A DNA stretch of 64,000 nt, taken from the NCBI RefSeq assembly GCF_002564045.1, contig NZ_PDJK01000001.1, positions 620,001-684,000 on the forward strand, in the 5' to 3' direction. Below, piece by piece: positions 1 to 10,000 of this stretch. Position numbers and translations under genes: made by a program. The notes under the pieces are model-generated. The model was not told the DNA's origin, ran no database searches, and saw only the letters and a program-made list of their open reading frames with translations. The DNA is from Amycolatopsis sulphurea (lineage in GTDB: Bacteria > Actinomycetota > Actinomycetes > Mycobacteriales > Pseudonocardiaceae). Position 1 is the first letter of the stretch. Each line of letters starts with the position of its first letter.

Positions 1-246
1 CGTGAAGTCGTCCGGCGCGTTCCACAGTTCCCCATAACGGTGGGAAGCGTAGGGCGACAGCAGAATCGAGCTGCCCGCCGGAATGTGGTAGCCGCCGATG
101 ACGTCGTCGACGGCGGCGTCCCTGGGGGTACGCCCAAACCGGTGGGTACAGCCGCATCGACTCCTCGATGACCTGGCGCAGGTAGGGCAGACTCGACAGG
201 TCGTCCTCCAGCTTGCGCCGCGCCCTCCGGGTTGCGGTATGCGAAG
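1..246 (-). pseudogene. Cytochrome P450 fragment, truncated and frameshifted
   Basis: Read right to left, this stretch encodes the K-helix region of a cytochrome P450: LPYLRQVIEESMRLYPPVWAYP (split here as LPYLRQVIEE then SMRLYPPVWAYP), containing the ExxR signature, followed in another frame by RDAAVDDVIGGYHIPAG and SSILLSPYASHR, the usual strand region after the K helix. The two parts are joined only if one C is removed from the five-C run near position 124-128. A second frame change lies near 215-225, between NPEG and RRKLEDD. The fragment begins immediately after the thioesterase stop with no start codon, so the N-terminal half (including helix I) is missing. It may have served as a tailoring oxidase of the adjacent cluster. 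The heme-binding cysteine region would lie beyond the left edge and cannot be judged. Confidence 0.7.
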
Positions 247-1005
247 TCAGCGCCTTTCTTGGCCGGGGTTTACTGTGCCGATGGCGAGGTGTTCGAGCAG
301 GTCATAGAAGGCATTGGATTCCTCGAAGTAGTGGTGGCCGCCTGGCACGACGTGCTGGGTAAAGGCAAGACTGGTGTGCCGCACCCAGTCAGACATGGTC
401 TGTGGCGTCGGTTCGGTGTCGTCGGCGCCACTGATTGCGGTGAGCGGACAGTTGATCCGACGTTCCCGATCTACCCGGTGGGTTTCGCACATAGCGATGT
501 CGGATCGGAGAATCGGAATGACCAAGGAAATGAATTCGGTGTGCGATCGCAAGGTTGGAGGAAAGCTGCCGAGTCGATCGAGCAGCCTCACCAGTTCGGC
601 GTCCGGCGCATCACGCAGAGCCGGACCGTTCGACTCGAACGACGGCGACGCACATGCAGAGACTATCAAGCTGCGCGGCCCGGACATACCGCGTTGTTCG
701 AGTTCTTGGGCCAGTTCGAAGGCGAATGCTGCGCCCATGCTGTGGCCGAAAAACAGGTAGCTTCCGGGCAGTTCGTCGGCAAGGGCGTCAGCCGCATCGA
801 CGGTGAGCTTGGAAAGTTCGGGCACGAGAGGCTCGGAGAGGCGAGTTTCCCGGCCGGGTAGCTGAACCGGCAGTACATCGAACGCCGCGTTGCGAAACCG
901 GCGTCGCCAGGGTGCGTAGAACGACGCCCCTGCGCCGGCTGGTGGGAAGCACACCACGGCAGGCCGATGAGAGCGGGCGGGGAAGGGTAGCCACGGTGTG
1001 GTCAC
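247..1005 (-). CDS. Type II thioesterase of the NRPS-PKS cluster
   Basis: An alpha/beta hydrolase of 252 aa of the kind that edits misprimed carrier proteins by hydrolysing stalled acyl or aminoacyl thioesters. The nucleophile elbow GHSMGA places the serine near residue 89; ISGADDTEP supplies the acidic residue and PGGHHYF the histidine of the triad. Length matches stand-alone type II thioesterases. The GTG start overlaps the PKS stop as GTGA, so it is probably translationally coupled. As no integrated thioesterase is seen at the end of the PKS, this enzyme could in principle also take part in release, but an editing role is the family norm. Confidence 0.93.
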   Translation of the reverse strand: MTTPWLPFPARSHRPAVVCFPPAGAGASFYAPWRRRFRNAAFDVLPVQLPGRETRLSEPLVPELSKLTVDAADALADELPGSYLFFGHSMGAAFAFELAQELEQRGMSGPRSLIVSACASPSFESNGPALRDAPDAELVRLLDRLGSFPPTLRSHTEFISLVIPILRSDIAMCETHRVDRERRINCPLTAISGADDTEPTPQTMSDWVRHTSLAFTQHVVPGGHHYFEESNAFYDLLEHLAIGTVNPGQERR

Positions 1006-3908
1006 GCTTCCTCCCCGACGTCCAGAAGTGCGGATTCTAGCGCCGCCAGCACGTCCACCTCGGTCTTGTTCTCTTCGGACAGTTTGCGGGCGAGCGCGCC
1101 GAGGCTGTCCGCGGCGAGAAGATCGGTCATGGTGACATCAACGCCGAGTTCGTCGCGCATACGTCCGACGACCTGGACGGCTTTGAGACTGTCGCCGCCG
1201 AGCGCCAAAAATGACCCGTCGATGGCGGAGCAGCCGAGCACGGAACTCAATACGTTCTCGATTGTGGTTTTGTGCGGGCGCAGTTCGGCAAGCACCGGTG
1301 TATCAGTCGTGTGCGTCGCGCGTGCTTCGGAGCGGGCGAGAGTCAGGCTGCCGTGGTCGTTGCCGCCCATCGGATGCGGAGGCAGTGACACTCGAGATCG
1401 TTTCGGGCCAATAGTCTCCCAATCCAGTGTGGCGCCGTGGACCCACGCAGTACCCAACGCGGTGAGGTACTGATGTACCTCACCGACCGTGGATCGGCCC
1501 TGGGTGGCGACTGCAATGCTGTCATCAGTTAGCGAGGTCAGGTCGGCTCCGGCGCCGATCTCCATTCGAAGGCCGTCTCCGAGCAGCTTGGCAGCGTCGG
1601 CATAGCGGACGGGTTCTCGGGCCTGGCGTACCCAATACCCTGGATCCAGCAGGACCGAGGTGTCGCTAACCTTTCCGGTGACCGTGGAGAACCAAGTGCC
1701 AGCGCGGTGAACGCCTGTGACGGTCATGGCTCGCATGACTTCGGTGAGGCCGTCCAGGATCTCATCCATTAGCGCGGAGTGGAACGCTCGGTTGGTTGAC
1801 AGAATCTTGCCTTTGAAGCCGAGCGCCGCGCAGCGGGCGGGTAGGTCGGTCATGGCGCTCACAGGACCGGATAACACATATCGGTCCTCGCTGTTTACGG
1901 CGGCCAGTGAAATCCCGTCGTGGCACAGTGCTGCGGCGGTAGTAGCGTCGGTATTGATGCTGATCATCGCTCCGAGTGGTGTCGCCCTCATCAGGCGCCC
2001 CCGTTCCGCGACGGCCCGCAATATCGGTGTAGGCTCGAACACGCCTCGTACTACCGCGGCGGTGAACTCACCGAGACTGTGGCCGAGGGTGGCGGCTGGC
2101 GTGAGACCGTGGTCGTGCAGCAGCTCGGCAAGTGCCAGCTGATGCGCGACGAGGGTTGGTTGCCAGTAGTCGGTGTCACGTTCCGCTGGTTCGCCGCGCC
2201 AGGGCCGTGGGTCGATTCCGTACTCGTCGAGCAGTAGTTCCGCGTACTCGTCGAGACGGTTGCGGTATCTGGCGAATCGCTGGTACATGCTGGAGCCGAG
2301 ATCGTCGTACCGACTGGTCTGGCCGGGGAAGAGGAACACCGTGCGTTGAGCTTTACCGGTCGAGCTCACGCCGTGGCTTGGGATGGCGAAGGCTTCGCTC
2401 GGGCGGCCGACGACGGCGAAGGTCCGAACCGGCAGCGTGCGACGGCCGGTCTGCAGCGTGGCGGCAATCGTCGACAATGGCCGCTCTCCGATGCGGTCTC
2501 GCAGCGCGGCAATGTACCTATGGAGGTCCGAAGTGGACTGTGCGCTGACCGGAAGCAGATGTGGTCCAGGTTCAGGTGCAGGGGCAGGGCGCGCAGGTGG
2601 TTCGCCGAGGACAACGTGTGCGTTGGTGCCGCCGATGCCTACCGAGGACACCCCGACATACATCGGTCCCTTGCCCTCTGCCGGGGTGGTTTCACCGATG
2701 GTGCGGAGGCCGCGTCCTTCGAGATTCAGGCCGGGGGCCGGCTCGGTCAGACCCGGCGTCGGCACCAGGATCCGGTCTCGGACCATGCAGGCTGCCTTGA
2801 TTACCGCCGCGACACCTGCCGCCACGTCGAGATGACCGATGTTGCCCTTGATTGAGCCGATCACCGCCTGCGGGCGGGCGTTGGTGTCCGCGCATGCCTG
2901 TGCGAAGGCGGCGACTTCCACTGGATCGCCCAAACGGGTCCCAGTCCCGTGGGCTTCGAAGTACGTCAGTTCATCCAGACCGATCCCGGCTACTTCCCAC
3001 GCCGCGGCGATCACCCGAGCATGGCCTTCGACACCGGGTGCGGTGAAGCCCACTTTGTCGCGTCCGTCGTTGCCGATTGCGCTGCCAAGAAGTACCGCGT
3101 GCACGGTGTCGCCGTTGGCGAGCGCGTCGTCCAGCCGCTTGAGCACCACCATTCCGACGCCGTGACCTCCGACTGCTCCGTCCGAGCTCGTGTCGAACGG
3201 CCGGACAGCACCGGTTCGTGAGGCTATTCCGCCTTCGTAGAAGGTATAGCCGCGGCGGTGCGGGGTGTCGACGGCACTGCCGCCAGCGAGGGCGACGCGG
3301 CATTCACCAAGCAGGACGCTGTTCGCGGCCTGGTGAATCGCGACCATGGACGATGAGCAGGCCGTTTGTACGCTCACCGCCGGGCCTACGAGCCCCAGCT
3401 TGTATGAGATCCACGTGGCCGCGTAGTCCTTGTCCGTGAGGAATCGCACCTGCCTCCTACCCAGTTCACGCAGGAGCGTGGCGTCAGTCTGGGCCGCCAA
3501 GGCATGCTCGGAACTGCCGACGGTGGCGAATACTCCGACATTGGCGGGTTCAGTTACCGAGCGCTCGACCCCGGCATCGTCGAGAGCTTCCCACGCGGTC
3601 TGCAGCAGCAACCGTACCTGCGGATCGAGTACGGCAGCCTCGGCATGGCTGAAGCCGAAGAGGTCTTCACGAAAGAGCGTGGCGTCCGGCAGATAACCCT
3701 GAACCGGGACGTAGTGGTCGCTGTCGTATTCCTCGGGCGGTACCCCCTCTACCTCATCCAGGGTCCATCGCGACAGGGATGCCTTGCCAGCGCGCAGGTT
3801 TCCCCAGAGCGTTCCGACGTCAGCAGCGCCGGGGAACCGTCCGGCCATGCCGATGATGGCCACCTTGTCTTCGGTCTCGCTCACCGAGACTCCTTCCACT
3901 ATGTCCAT
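1002..3908 (-). CDS. Type I polyketide synthase, one module KS-AT-ACP
   Basis: A 968-aa single-module modular PKS. The ketosynthase spans about residues 14-435 with active-site Cys184 in QTACSSS and His320 (EAHGTGT) and His359 (NIGHL). The acyltransferase follows at about 520-800: the GHSLGE serine is near 611, and RAFH at 707-710 resembles the HAFH motif of malonyl-CoA-specific ATs rather than the YASH of methylmalonyl types. The carrier domain has LGGDSL with Ser near 907. There are no KR, DH, ER or thioesterase domains, so one unreduced C2 unit should be added to the peptide. The start codon overlaps the end of the upstream NRPS; an in-frame GTG seven codons in is an alternative. Release must come from elsewhere, possibly beyond the left edge. 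Confidence 0.95.
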   Translation of the reverse strand: MDIVEGVSVSETEDKVAIIGMAGRFPGAADVGTLWGNLRAGKASLSRWTLDEVEGVPPEEYDSDHYVPVQGYLPDATLFREDLFGFSHAEAAVLDPQVRLLLQTAWEALDDAGVERSVTEPANVGVFATVGSSEHALAAQTDATLLRELGRRQVRFLTDKDYAATWISYKLGLVGPAVSVQTACSSSMVAIHQAANSVLLGECRVALAGGSAVDTPHRRGYTFYEGGIASRTGAVRPFDTSSDGAVGGHGVGMVVLKRLDDALANGDTVHAVLLGSAIGNDGRDKVGFTAPGVEGHARVIAAAWEVAGIGLDELTYFEAHGTGTRLGDPVEVAAFAQACADTNARPQAVIGSIKGNIGHLDVAAGVAAVIKAACMVRDRILVPTPGLTEPAPGLNLEGRGLRTIGETTPAEGKGPMYVGVSSVGIGGTNAHVVLGEPPARPAPAPEPGPHLLPVSAQSTSDLHRYIAALRDRIGERPLSTIAATLQTGRRTLPVRTFAVVGRPSEAFAIPSHGVSSTGKAQRTVFLFPGQTSRYDDLGSSMYQRFARYRNRLDEYAELLLDEYGIDPRPWRGEPAERDTDYWQPTLVAHQLALAELLHDHGLTPAATLGHSLGEFTAAVVRGVFEPTPILRAVAERGRLMRATPLGAMISINTDATTAAALCHDGISLAAVNSEDRYVLSGPVSAMTDLPARCAALGFKGKILSTNRAFHSALMDEILDGLTEVMRAMTVTGVHRAGTWFSTVTGKVSDTSVLLDPGYWVRQAREPVRYADAAKLLGDGLRMEIGAGADLTSLTDDSIAVATQGRSTVGEVHQYLTALGTAWVHGATLDWETIGPKRSRVSLPPHPMGGNDHGSLTLARSEARATHTTDTPVLAELRPHKTTIENVLSSVLGCSAIDGSFLALGGDSLKAVQVVGRMRDELGVDVTMTDLLAADSLGALARKLSEENKTEVDVLAALESALLDVGEEA

Positions 3909-6900
3909 GATCGTGCTCCGCGCCTGCGGTTCAGAGCTGCGGCCCGGCGGTCGCGGCCAGCATCTGCAGTGACGGGGCGGATGGTGTCGGTGAGTCCACG
4001 CGCCAGCGCGGCCACGGTCGGGTGTTGGAAAAGGTCGGTAATCCGCAATTCGGGATGCAAGGCGACCGTTTTCTCATGTACTCGCAACAGCAGGAGGGAG
4101 TTGCCGCCGAGGTCGAAGAAGTTGTCGTACACGCCGACGCGGTCGACGCTGAGCACGCTTGACCAGATTGCGGCGAGTTGCTCCTCCAACTGGGTGCTAG
4201 GCGCGACATAACCGGTGCCCAGCGCTGGCCGCTCTGGGGCGATCTCGGGCAGCGCCGAGCGGTCGATCTTTCCTGCTGGGGTCAGTGGCACCTCGGGCAG
4301 GCTCGCGATGGCCGAGGGCACCAGGTGTGCGGGCACGCGGTCGGTAAGCCAATCGCGCAACTTCGACGGTACCTCGGCGTTGTCGGTGACTATGTGGACC
4401 ACCAGCCGTGGTTCGCTCGCGTATTCGACGCAGGCCACCGCGCGCCGTACTGCGGGATGCATTGCCACGACGTGCTCGATCTCGCCCAGTTCGATCCGGA
4501 AGCCGTGCAGCTTGACCTGGTCGTCACACCGTCCCGCAAGCTGGATCGTGCCGTCGGCCAGTAGTTTGCCGATGTCACCGGTGCGGTAGAGGCGCCCGGC
4601 GCCGTCTGGGCTGTCCACGAAGCGTTCGGCGGTGAGCACGGGGCGATCGTGGTATCCGCGTGCCACTCCGGTGCCTCCGATGAACACTTCACCGGAAACC
4701 CCTGGCGGCACAGACCGCAAGCGACTGTCGAGAACATGGATCCGCGTGTTGGGCAGTGCCCGGCCGATCAGTGGCCGGTCGTCCGGCGTCAGGTCCATCG
4801 TGGATGCCCAGACTGTCGTTTCGGTAGGCCCGTAGGCGTTGACGAACCGGCGTCCGCTCGCCCACGGCTGGACCAGCGAGGGCGGGCACGGTTCTCCGGT
4901 CGTGATCACCAGCCGCAGCTCAGGATGGGCCGCCGGATCGAGAGACGACAGCGCGGTGGGCGGTGCGATCAGGACGGAGGCCTCAGCGGTGCGAAGGTGT
5001 TCCGCGAGCGATGCCCCGAGCCTTTGGTGCTCGTCGAGCAGCACGAGGGTGGCGCCGGCGGCCCAGGTAAGCCACATTTCTGCGACGGACACGTCGAAGC
5101 TCAGTGACGCGAATTGCAGTACTCGGTCTGTCGCCGTCAGTCCGAACACGGGGCCTTGGCCGATGGCCAGGTTGGTCACACTGCGATGGGTGACCACGAC
5201 GCCTTTCGGTGTTCCGGTGGAACCCGAGGTATAGATGAGGTACGCCGGGTCGTCTGCTTCGGCGCCACCGTGGCAGTCGCGTACGGTGCGCGTGAGATCG
5301 GTGACCGGCAGGAGCTGCGCCGGCGACGCCGTCAGGCGTGCGGCGGTCTGCTCAGAGACGAGTACATGGGTGCATCCCGAGTCGGTCGACATGAATTCCA
5401 GCCGGGCCGAGGGGTAAGACGGATCGAGCGGAACGTATGCGGCACCTGCCTTGAGCACGCCCAGCGCTGCGACGCACATGTCGATCGACCGCTCGACGCA
5501 GATTCCGACCCATGCTCCAGGCCCGAGTCCGCGGGCGAGCAAGGTTGCTGCAAGCTGGTTCGCCCGCTCATCCAAATCACGATAAGTGAGTGATGCCCTT
5601 TGGTGCCACACTGCGGTCTGCTCCGGGAATCGGCGCGCTGATTGTTCGAACAGCCGGTGCACCGCGACGTCGGGAACTTCGATCACAGGTCCGGTTCCCA
5701 GCGCCACGACTTCCCGCTCGGACGCGCCTGCGAGCAGCCGGGCCACACCGATGCGCTGCTGTGGGGCGGCAACCAGGTCTCCGAGGAGCGTGAGAAAAGC
5801 CTTCGACCACCACGACACTGTCGGGGTGCTCAGCAGCTGGGTGCGGAATTCGAATGTCGCGAGGACACCCTCGTTGTCTGCGGCCAGCGCTAGGGACAGG
5901 TCGAACTTCGCGATAGGCAACGCCGGTCGGCGCGGGCTGACCGGCCGACCGCCTAGTTCGCGCAGCCCAGGGTCCTCGTTCCACGAGAACAGCACCTGGA
6001 ACAGCGGGTTGTACCGCGGATCCCGTCGCGGCGCGACCGCTGCGACGATGTCCTCCAGCGGCACACCGTGATGTGGCTCGGATGAGCGGACGCTCTCATC
6101 GACAGCGGCTACGAGATCGGCGAAGGTCAGTTCGGCTGGGATCCGTGCCCGGATCGGCACGGTGTTGACGAAGAATCCGACCACCTCTGACAGCTCAGGC
6201 CTGTCCCGGTTGGCCACCGGCAGGCCGATCACCAGATCGTCTTGCCCGGCCAAGCGAGCCAGAAACACCTGGTACGCGGCGAGGTAGACGACGAACGGAG
6301 TGACTCGCAACCGGCGGGCTAGCTCGGCGACCTGGTTGGTGGTGTCGGCGTCGATCCGGAACCTGAGCGTATTGCCGTCTGAGGTCTGAACGGCTGGCCG
6401 AGGGCGGTCCCAAGGCAGCGCCAGATGTTCCGGTGCGTCCTCGAGCCGCCGGGTCCAGTAGGCGAGGCTGAGCCGATACTGGTGGGTGCCCAGCTGAGCC
6501 TGTTGCCAGACTGCGTAGTCCGCATATTCGAGCCGTTGGACGCCCTGTTCAGACGACGAGGTGGCGGCGCCGAGGTAGCGGCGGGACAGCTCGTCGAGCA
6601 ACAGTCGCATGGACCAGCCGTCGGCCACGATGTGATGTACTGCCAGCGCGATCGCCCAGCGCCCGTCATTCAAAGGGACCAGGAGACAGCGCACCAGTGG
6701 ACCTTGGGCCAGGTCGAACGGCTGGGACAGGTAATCCAGCACGATCACGTCGAGTTCCGATTCGGAGACAGGGGAGTGCCGCGTGATGCTCGGCGCCAAC
6801 CACGAGTGAACACGCTGGAGTGCGACCGCATTGTCCCAGGTAAAGGTCGTTCGCAGTGATTCGTGTGCTCGGACCAGCTGTCGTAGCGCTTCGGTCAACC

Positions 6901-7027
6901 GGTCGGGGTCGACGCCGGCGTCGGTGATCACGCAGTCGACGATGGAGTACTGTGTTCCGCCTGGGTCGACCCGATCGGCCAGCAGAAGTCTTTCTTGCGC
7001 GGAGGAAACCGGGAACAGGTCACTCAT
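3899..7027 (-). CDS. Non-ribosomal peptide synthetase, C-A-PCP
   Basis: A 1042-aa single NRPS module. The condensation domain covers about residues 1-440 with an intact HHIVADG at 131-137. The adenylation domain has [26 protein letters not shown] and GKIDRSALP; the carrier has LGGNSLLLL near residue 1000. Aligning by eye with GrsA gives a specificity code D-V-A-I-I-T-A-V-W-K, which I cannot assign to an amino acid. There is no epimerization or methylation domain. It starts 8 nt before the upstream NRPS stop and overlaps the downstream PKS, so module order should be upstream NRPS, this module, then PKS. Confidence 0.95.
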   Translation of the reverse strand: MSDLFPVSSAQERLLLADRVDPGGTQYSIVDCVITDAGVDPDRLTEALRQLVRAHESLRTTFTWDNAVALQRVHSWLAPSITRHSPVSESELDVIVLDYLSQPFDLAQGPLVRCLLVPLNDGRWAIALAVHHIVADGWSMRLLLDELSRRYLGAATSSSEQGVQRLEYADYAVWQQAQLGTHQYRLSLAYWTRRLEDAPEHLALPWDRPRPAVQTSDGNTLRFRIDADTTNQVAELARRLRVTPFVVYLAAYQVFLARLAGQDDLVIGLPVANRDRPELSEVVGFFVNTVPIRARIPAELTFADLVAAVDESVRSSEPHHGVPLEDIVAAVAPRRDPRYNPLFQVLFSWNEDPGLRELGGRPVSPRRPALPIAKFDLSLALAADNEGVLATFEFRTQLLSTPTVSWWSKAFLTLLGDLVAAPQQRIGVARLLAGASEREVVALGTGPVIEVPDVAVHRLFEQSARRFPEQTAVWHQRASLTYRDLDERANQLAATLLARGLGPGAWVGICVERSIDMCVAALGVLKAGAAYVPLDPSYPSARLEFMSTDSGCTHVLVSEQTAARLTASPAQLLPVTDLTRTVRDCHGGAEADDPAYLIYTSGSTGTPKGVVVTHRSVTNLAIGQGPVFGLTATDRVLQFASLSFDVSVAEMWLTWAAGATLVLLDEHQRLGASLAEHLRTAEASVLIAPPTALSSLDPAAHPELRLVITTGEPCPPSLVQPWASGRRFVNAYGPTETTVWASTMDLTPDDRPLIGRALPNTRIHVLDSRLRSVPPGVSGEVFIGGTGVARGYHDRPVLTAERFVDSPDGAGRLYRTGDIGKLLADGTIQLAGRCDDQVKLHGFRIELGEIEHVVAMHPAVRRAVACVEYASEPRLVVHIVTDNAEVPSKLRDWLTDRVPAHLVPSAIASLPEVPLTPAGKIDRSALPEIAPERPALGTGYVAPSTQLEEQLAAIWSSVLSVDRVGVYDNFFDLGGNSLLLLRVHEKTVALHPELRITDLFQHPTVAALARGLTDTIRPVTADAGRDRRAAALNRRRGARSWT

Positions 7028-10000
7028 CCGTACCTGCCTCTGCTACGGCGCTGGCCAGTCCGGCGACGGTCGGATACAGATACAGCGACATCAGCGAAGC
7101 TGGTAGCCCCTCGGCGGCGAGCCGTTCGGCAAGCACAACGAGCAGCAACGAATCACCGCCAAGTTCAAAAAAGACGTCGTCGACACCGACCCGGTCGAGA
7201 TGCAGCACGTCTGCCCACACCTCGGCAATCCGCCGTTCGAGCTTGGATTCCGGGGCGCGGTAGCCGCCGACGAGATCCGGGCGTGCGATATCCGGCGCGG
7301 GCAGGGCGGTGCGGTCGACCTTACCCGCGGGACTGAGCGGGATGTGGTCGATCGAGACGAACACAGCGGGCACGAGCTGCCCAGGAACGCGCTGCGCCAG
7401 CCAGGCCCGCAACACGGGCAGGATGTTCGGGTTGTCTGTCAGGATGTGCGCGACCAGTCGTGGTCGGTCACGTATCTTCGCGACCGAGGCGACTGCCTGG
7501 CGAACGTCCGGATGAGTGCCCAGGACGGCCTCGATCTCACCGAGCTCGATGCGGAATCCATTGAGTTTGACTTGGTCGTCTGCCCGACCGGCCAGCTGAA
7601 GCGTGCCGTTCGCGCGCAGTCGGCCGATGTCGCCGGTGCGGTAAAGATGGCTCTTCGGTGCACGGGGATCAGGGGGGAAACAGTGCGTGGTGAGGTCCGG
7701 TCGGCCGAGGTAGCCCTCGGCGACACCGGTGCCGGTCACGAAGACTTCGCCGGGTACTCCGGGCGGCAGAACGTGGAGGTTGTCGTCCAGCACGCGAATG
7801 CCGACATTCGGTAGCGGGCGCCCGACCACGACGTCATCTCCAGGCTGCAACTGTGCCGCGGTGACGCAAACCGTTGCTTCGGTGGGGCCGTAGGCGTTGA
7901 CGAAACGGCGCTCTGGTGCCCACCGTTCGACGATCCCGCGTGGGCACGGTTCCCCGGCGGTGAACACGGTCGACAAGGTCGGAACACTCGAGGGATCGAG
8001 CTGCGTGAGCACTGAAGGCGGGAACACGGCCATTGTCACCCCGGCTCGATCGATCGCATTCTGCAGCAGCGCTCCGGTGCGCTGGGTGGCGTCGATACCC
8101 GTCAGGCATGCGCCCGCGCCCCAGGCCAGCCACATCTCCGCAACCGAGGCATCGAAGCTGAGAGACGCGAACTGAAGCACCCGATCCTGCTCATCGACCC
8201 GAAAGTCCGGATGCCCACCCTGGGCCAGGTTGGCCGCGGCCTGATGGCCGATCACGACTCCTTTCGGGGTCCCGGTAGATCCCGAGGTGTAGATGCAATA
8301 CGCGACATCCGACGGACCTGGGCGGGGATGCGGGGCGGCCACGCCGGTTTCGGTACCCGTGAGCCGATGCACTCGAATACCTTCCGCCGCGGCGAAGTCC
8401 GAGTCGGTGAACACCACGCGGCAACCGGAGTCGGTGAGCATGAACTCCAGCCGGGAAGGCGGGTAGTCCGGATCCAGCGGCAGGTACGCGCATCCAGCCT
8501 TGAGCACACCCAGCACCGCGACATATGTCTGTACCGATCGACCGAGATGCAACCCGATCAGGCGTTCTCGCGCGATCCCACTTTCATGCAGGTAACGTGC
8601 GAATTCCTCGGCCCGCTCGTCCAAGTCTCGATACGACAGTTCCTGGTCGCCGAAGGCCAGCGCAGGCGCATCCGGCCGTCGGCCAGCGGAGTGCTCGAAC
8701 ACCTCCGGCAGGGTCGACGCCGTCCGCGGCACAACCGGCCCCTCGCCAAGGGCGAGGACGTCGGCAACCGCGGTATCCGACAGCAGCGCGAAGTCCCGGG
8801 TCAGCCGGTTTGGGGACTCGACGACCTGGGCCAGCAGGGTGACGAAGACGCCCGCCCAGCTTGCCACCGTGGTGCGATCGAGCAGGGCGGTGCGGAACTC
8901 GAACTCCACTCGTACGTCGGTGCCCTCCGCACTCAGCGCCAGGGTGAGGTCGAATTTGGCCTGCCCGAAGTCCAGCGCGACTCGTTCTGCGGCGAAGTCT
9001 TCGAGTCGTTCCGGCGCCAAAGCTTCATTCCAGGAGAATGCGACCTGGAACAGCGGATGGTGTGCCGGGTCACGCGGTGGAGCCACCACCGAAACGATCG
9101 TGTCGAGTGAGACCTCTTGATGCGGGCGCGCCTCAGCGACTGCATCCGCGACGTTGCCCAGCAAGTCGGCGAACCCCTGCTCCGGTAACACGAACGCTCG
9201 CACCGGCAGGGTGTTCACAAACAGGCCCACAACGTCCGCCAGTTCGGGCATGGCGCGGCCGGTCACAGGAAGCCCGATCACTAGATCCGTCACGCCGCTG
9301 AGTCGTGACAGCAGCAGTTGGTAGGCGGCGAAGTAGACGGTGAACGGCGTGGTGTGGTGCGCTTTCGCCAGCGCGCGAACCCGATCAGCGACCTCGGCGC
9401 TGAGTCGCAGCCGATAGGTATCGCCGTGTGCGCTCTGTCGCGGTGGTCGTGGTCGGTCCCAGGGTAGTTCCAGCACTCGCGGCGCATTCGCCAACAGATC
9501 GGTCCAATAGCGCAGTGCCTCAGCGTATTCTGGAACATCCTTGCGGTTGTGATGCCAGGTGGCGTAATCGGGGTACTGTACCCGCGTCGGCGGCAGGTCT
9601 TCGCCCCGTTCTCGTGCCGAGAGCTCTCTGAACAGCACTGCCATAGACATACCGTCTGCGACGATGTGGTGTACCACCAACGCCAGCGCATGCCGGCCAT
9701 CCGGCAAGTCGGCGACGATCCCTCGAACCAGCGGGCCCTTCTCCAGGTTGAACACGCGAGCTGCTTCGAGGCGGATCGCGGATGACAACCGCTCAGGCCC
9801 AGTAGTGATCCGCACGATCTCCGGCGGCAGGTCGGCGTGCACACGTTGGACGAGCTGGCCATCGGTGCGGGCGAACGTCGTACGCAGCGCCGCGTGCCGC
9901 GCGACTAGGTCACTCAGGCACTCCTCGAGGCGGTCGACATCAATATCCCTGCCGAACACCAGGCAGTCCACGATCGAGTAGGCGGCGCCCATTTCCTCTA

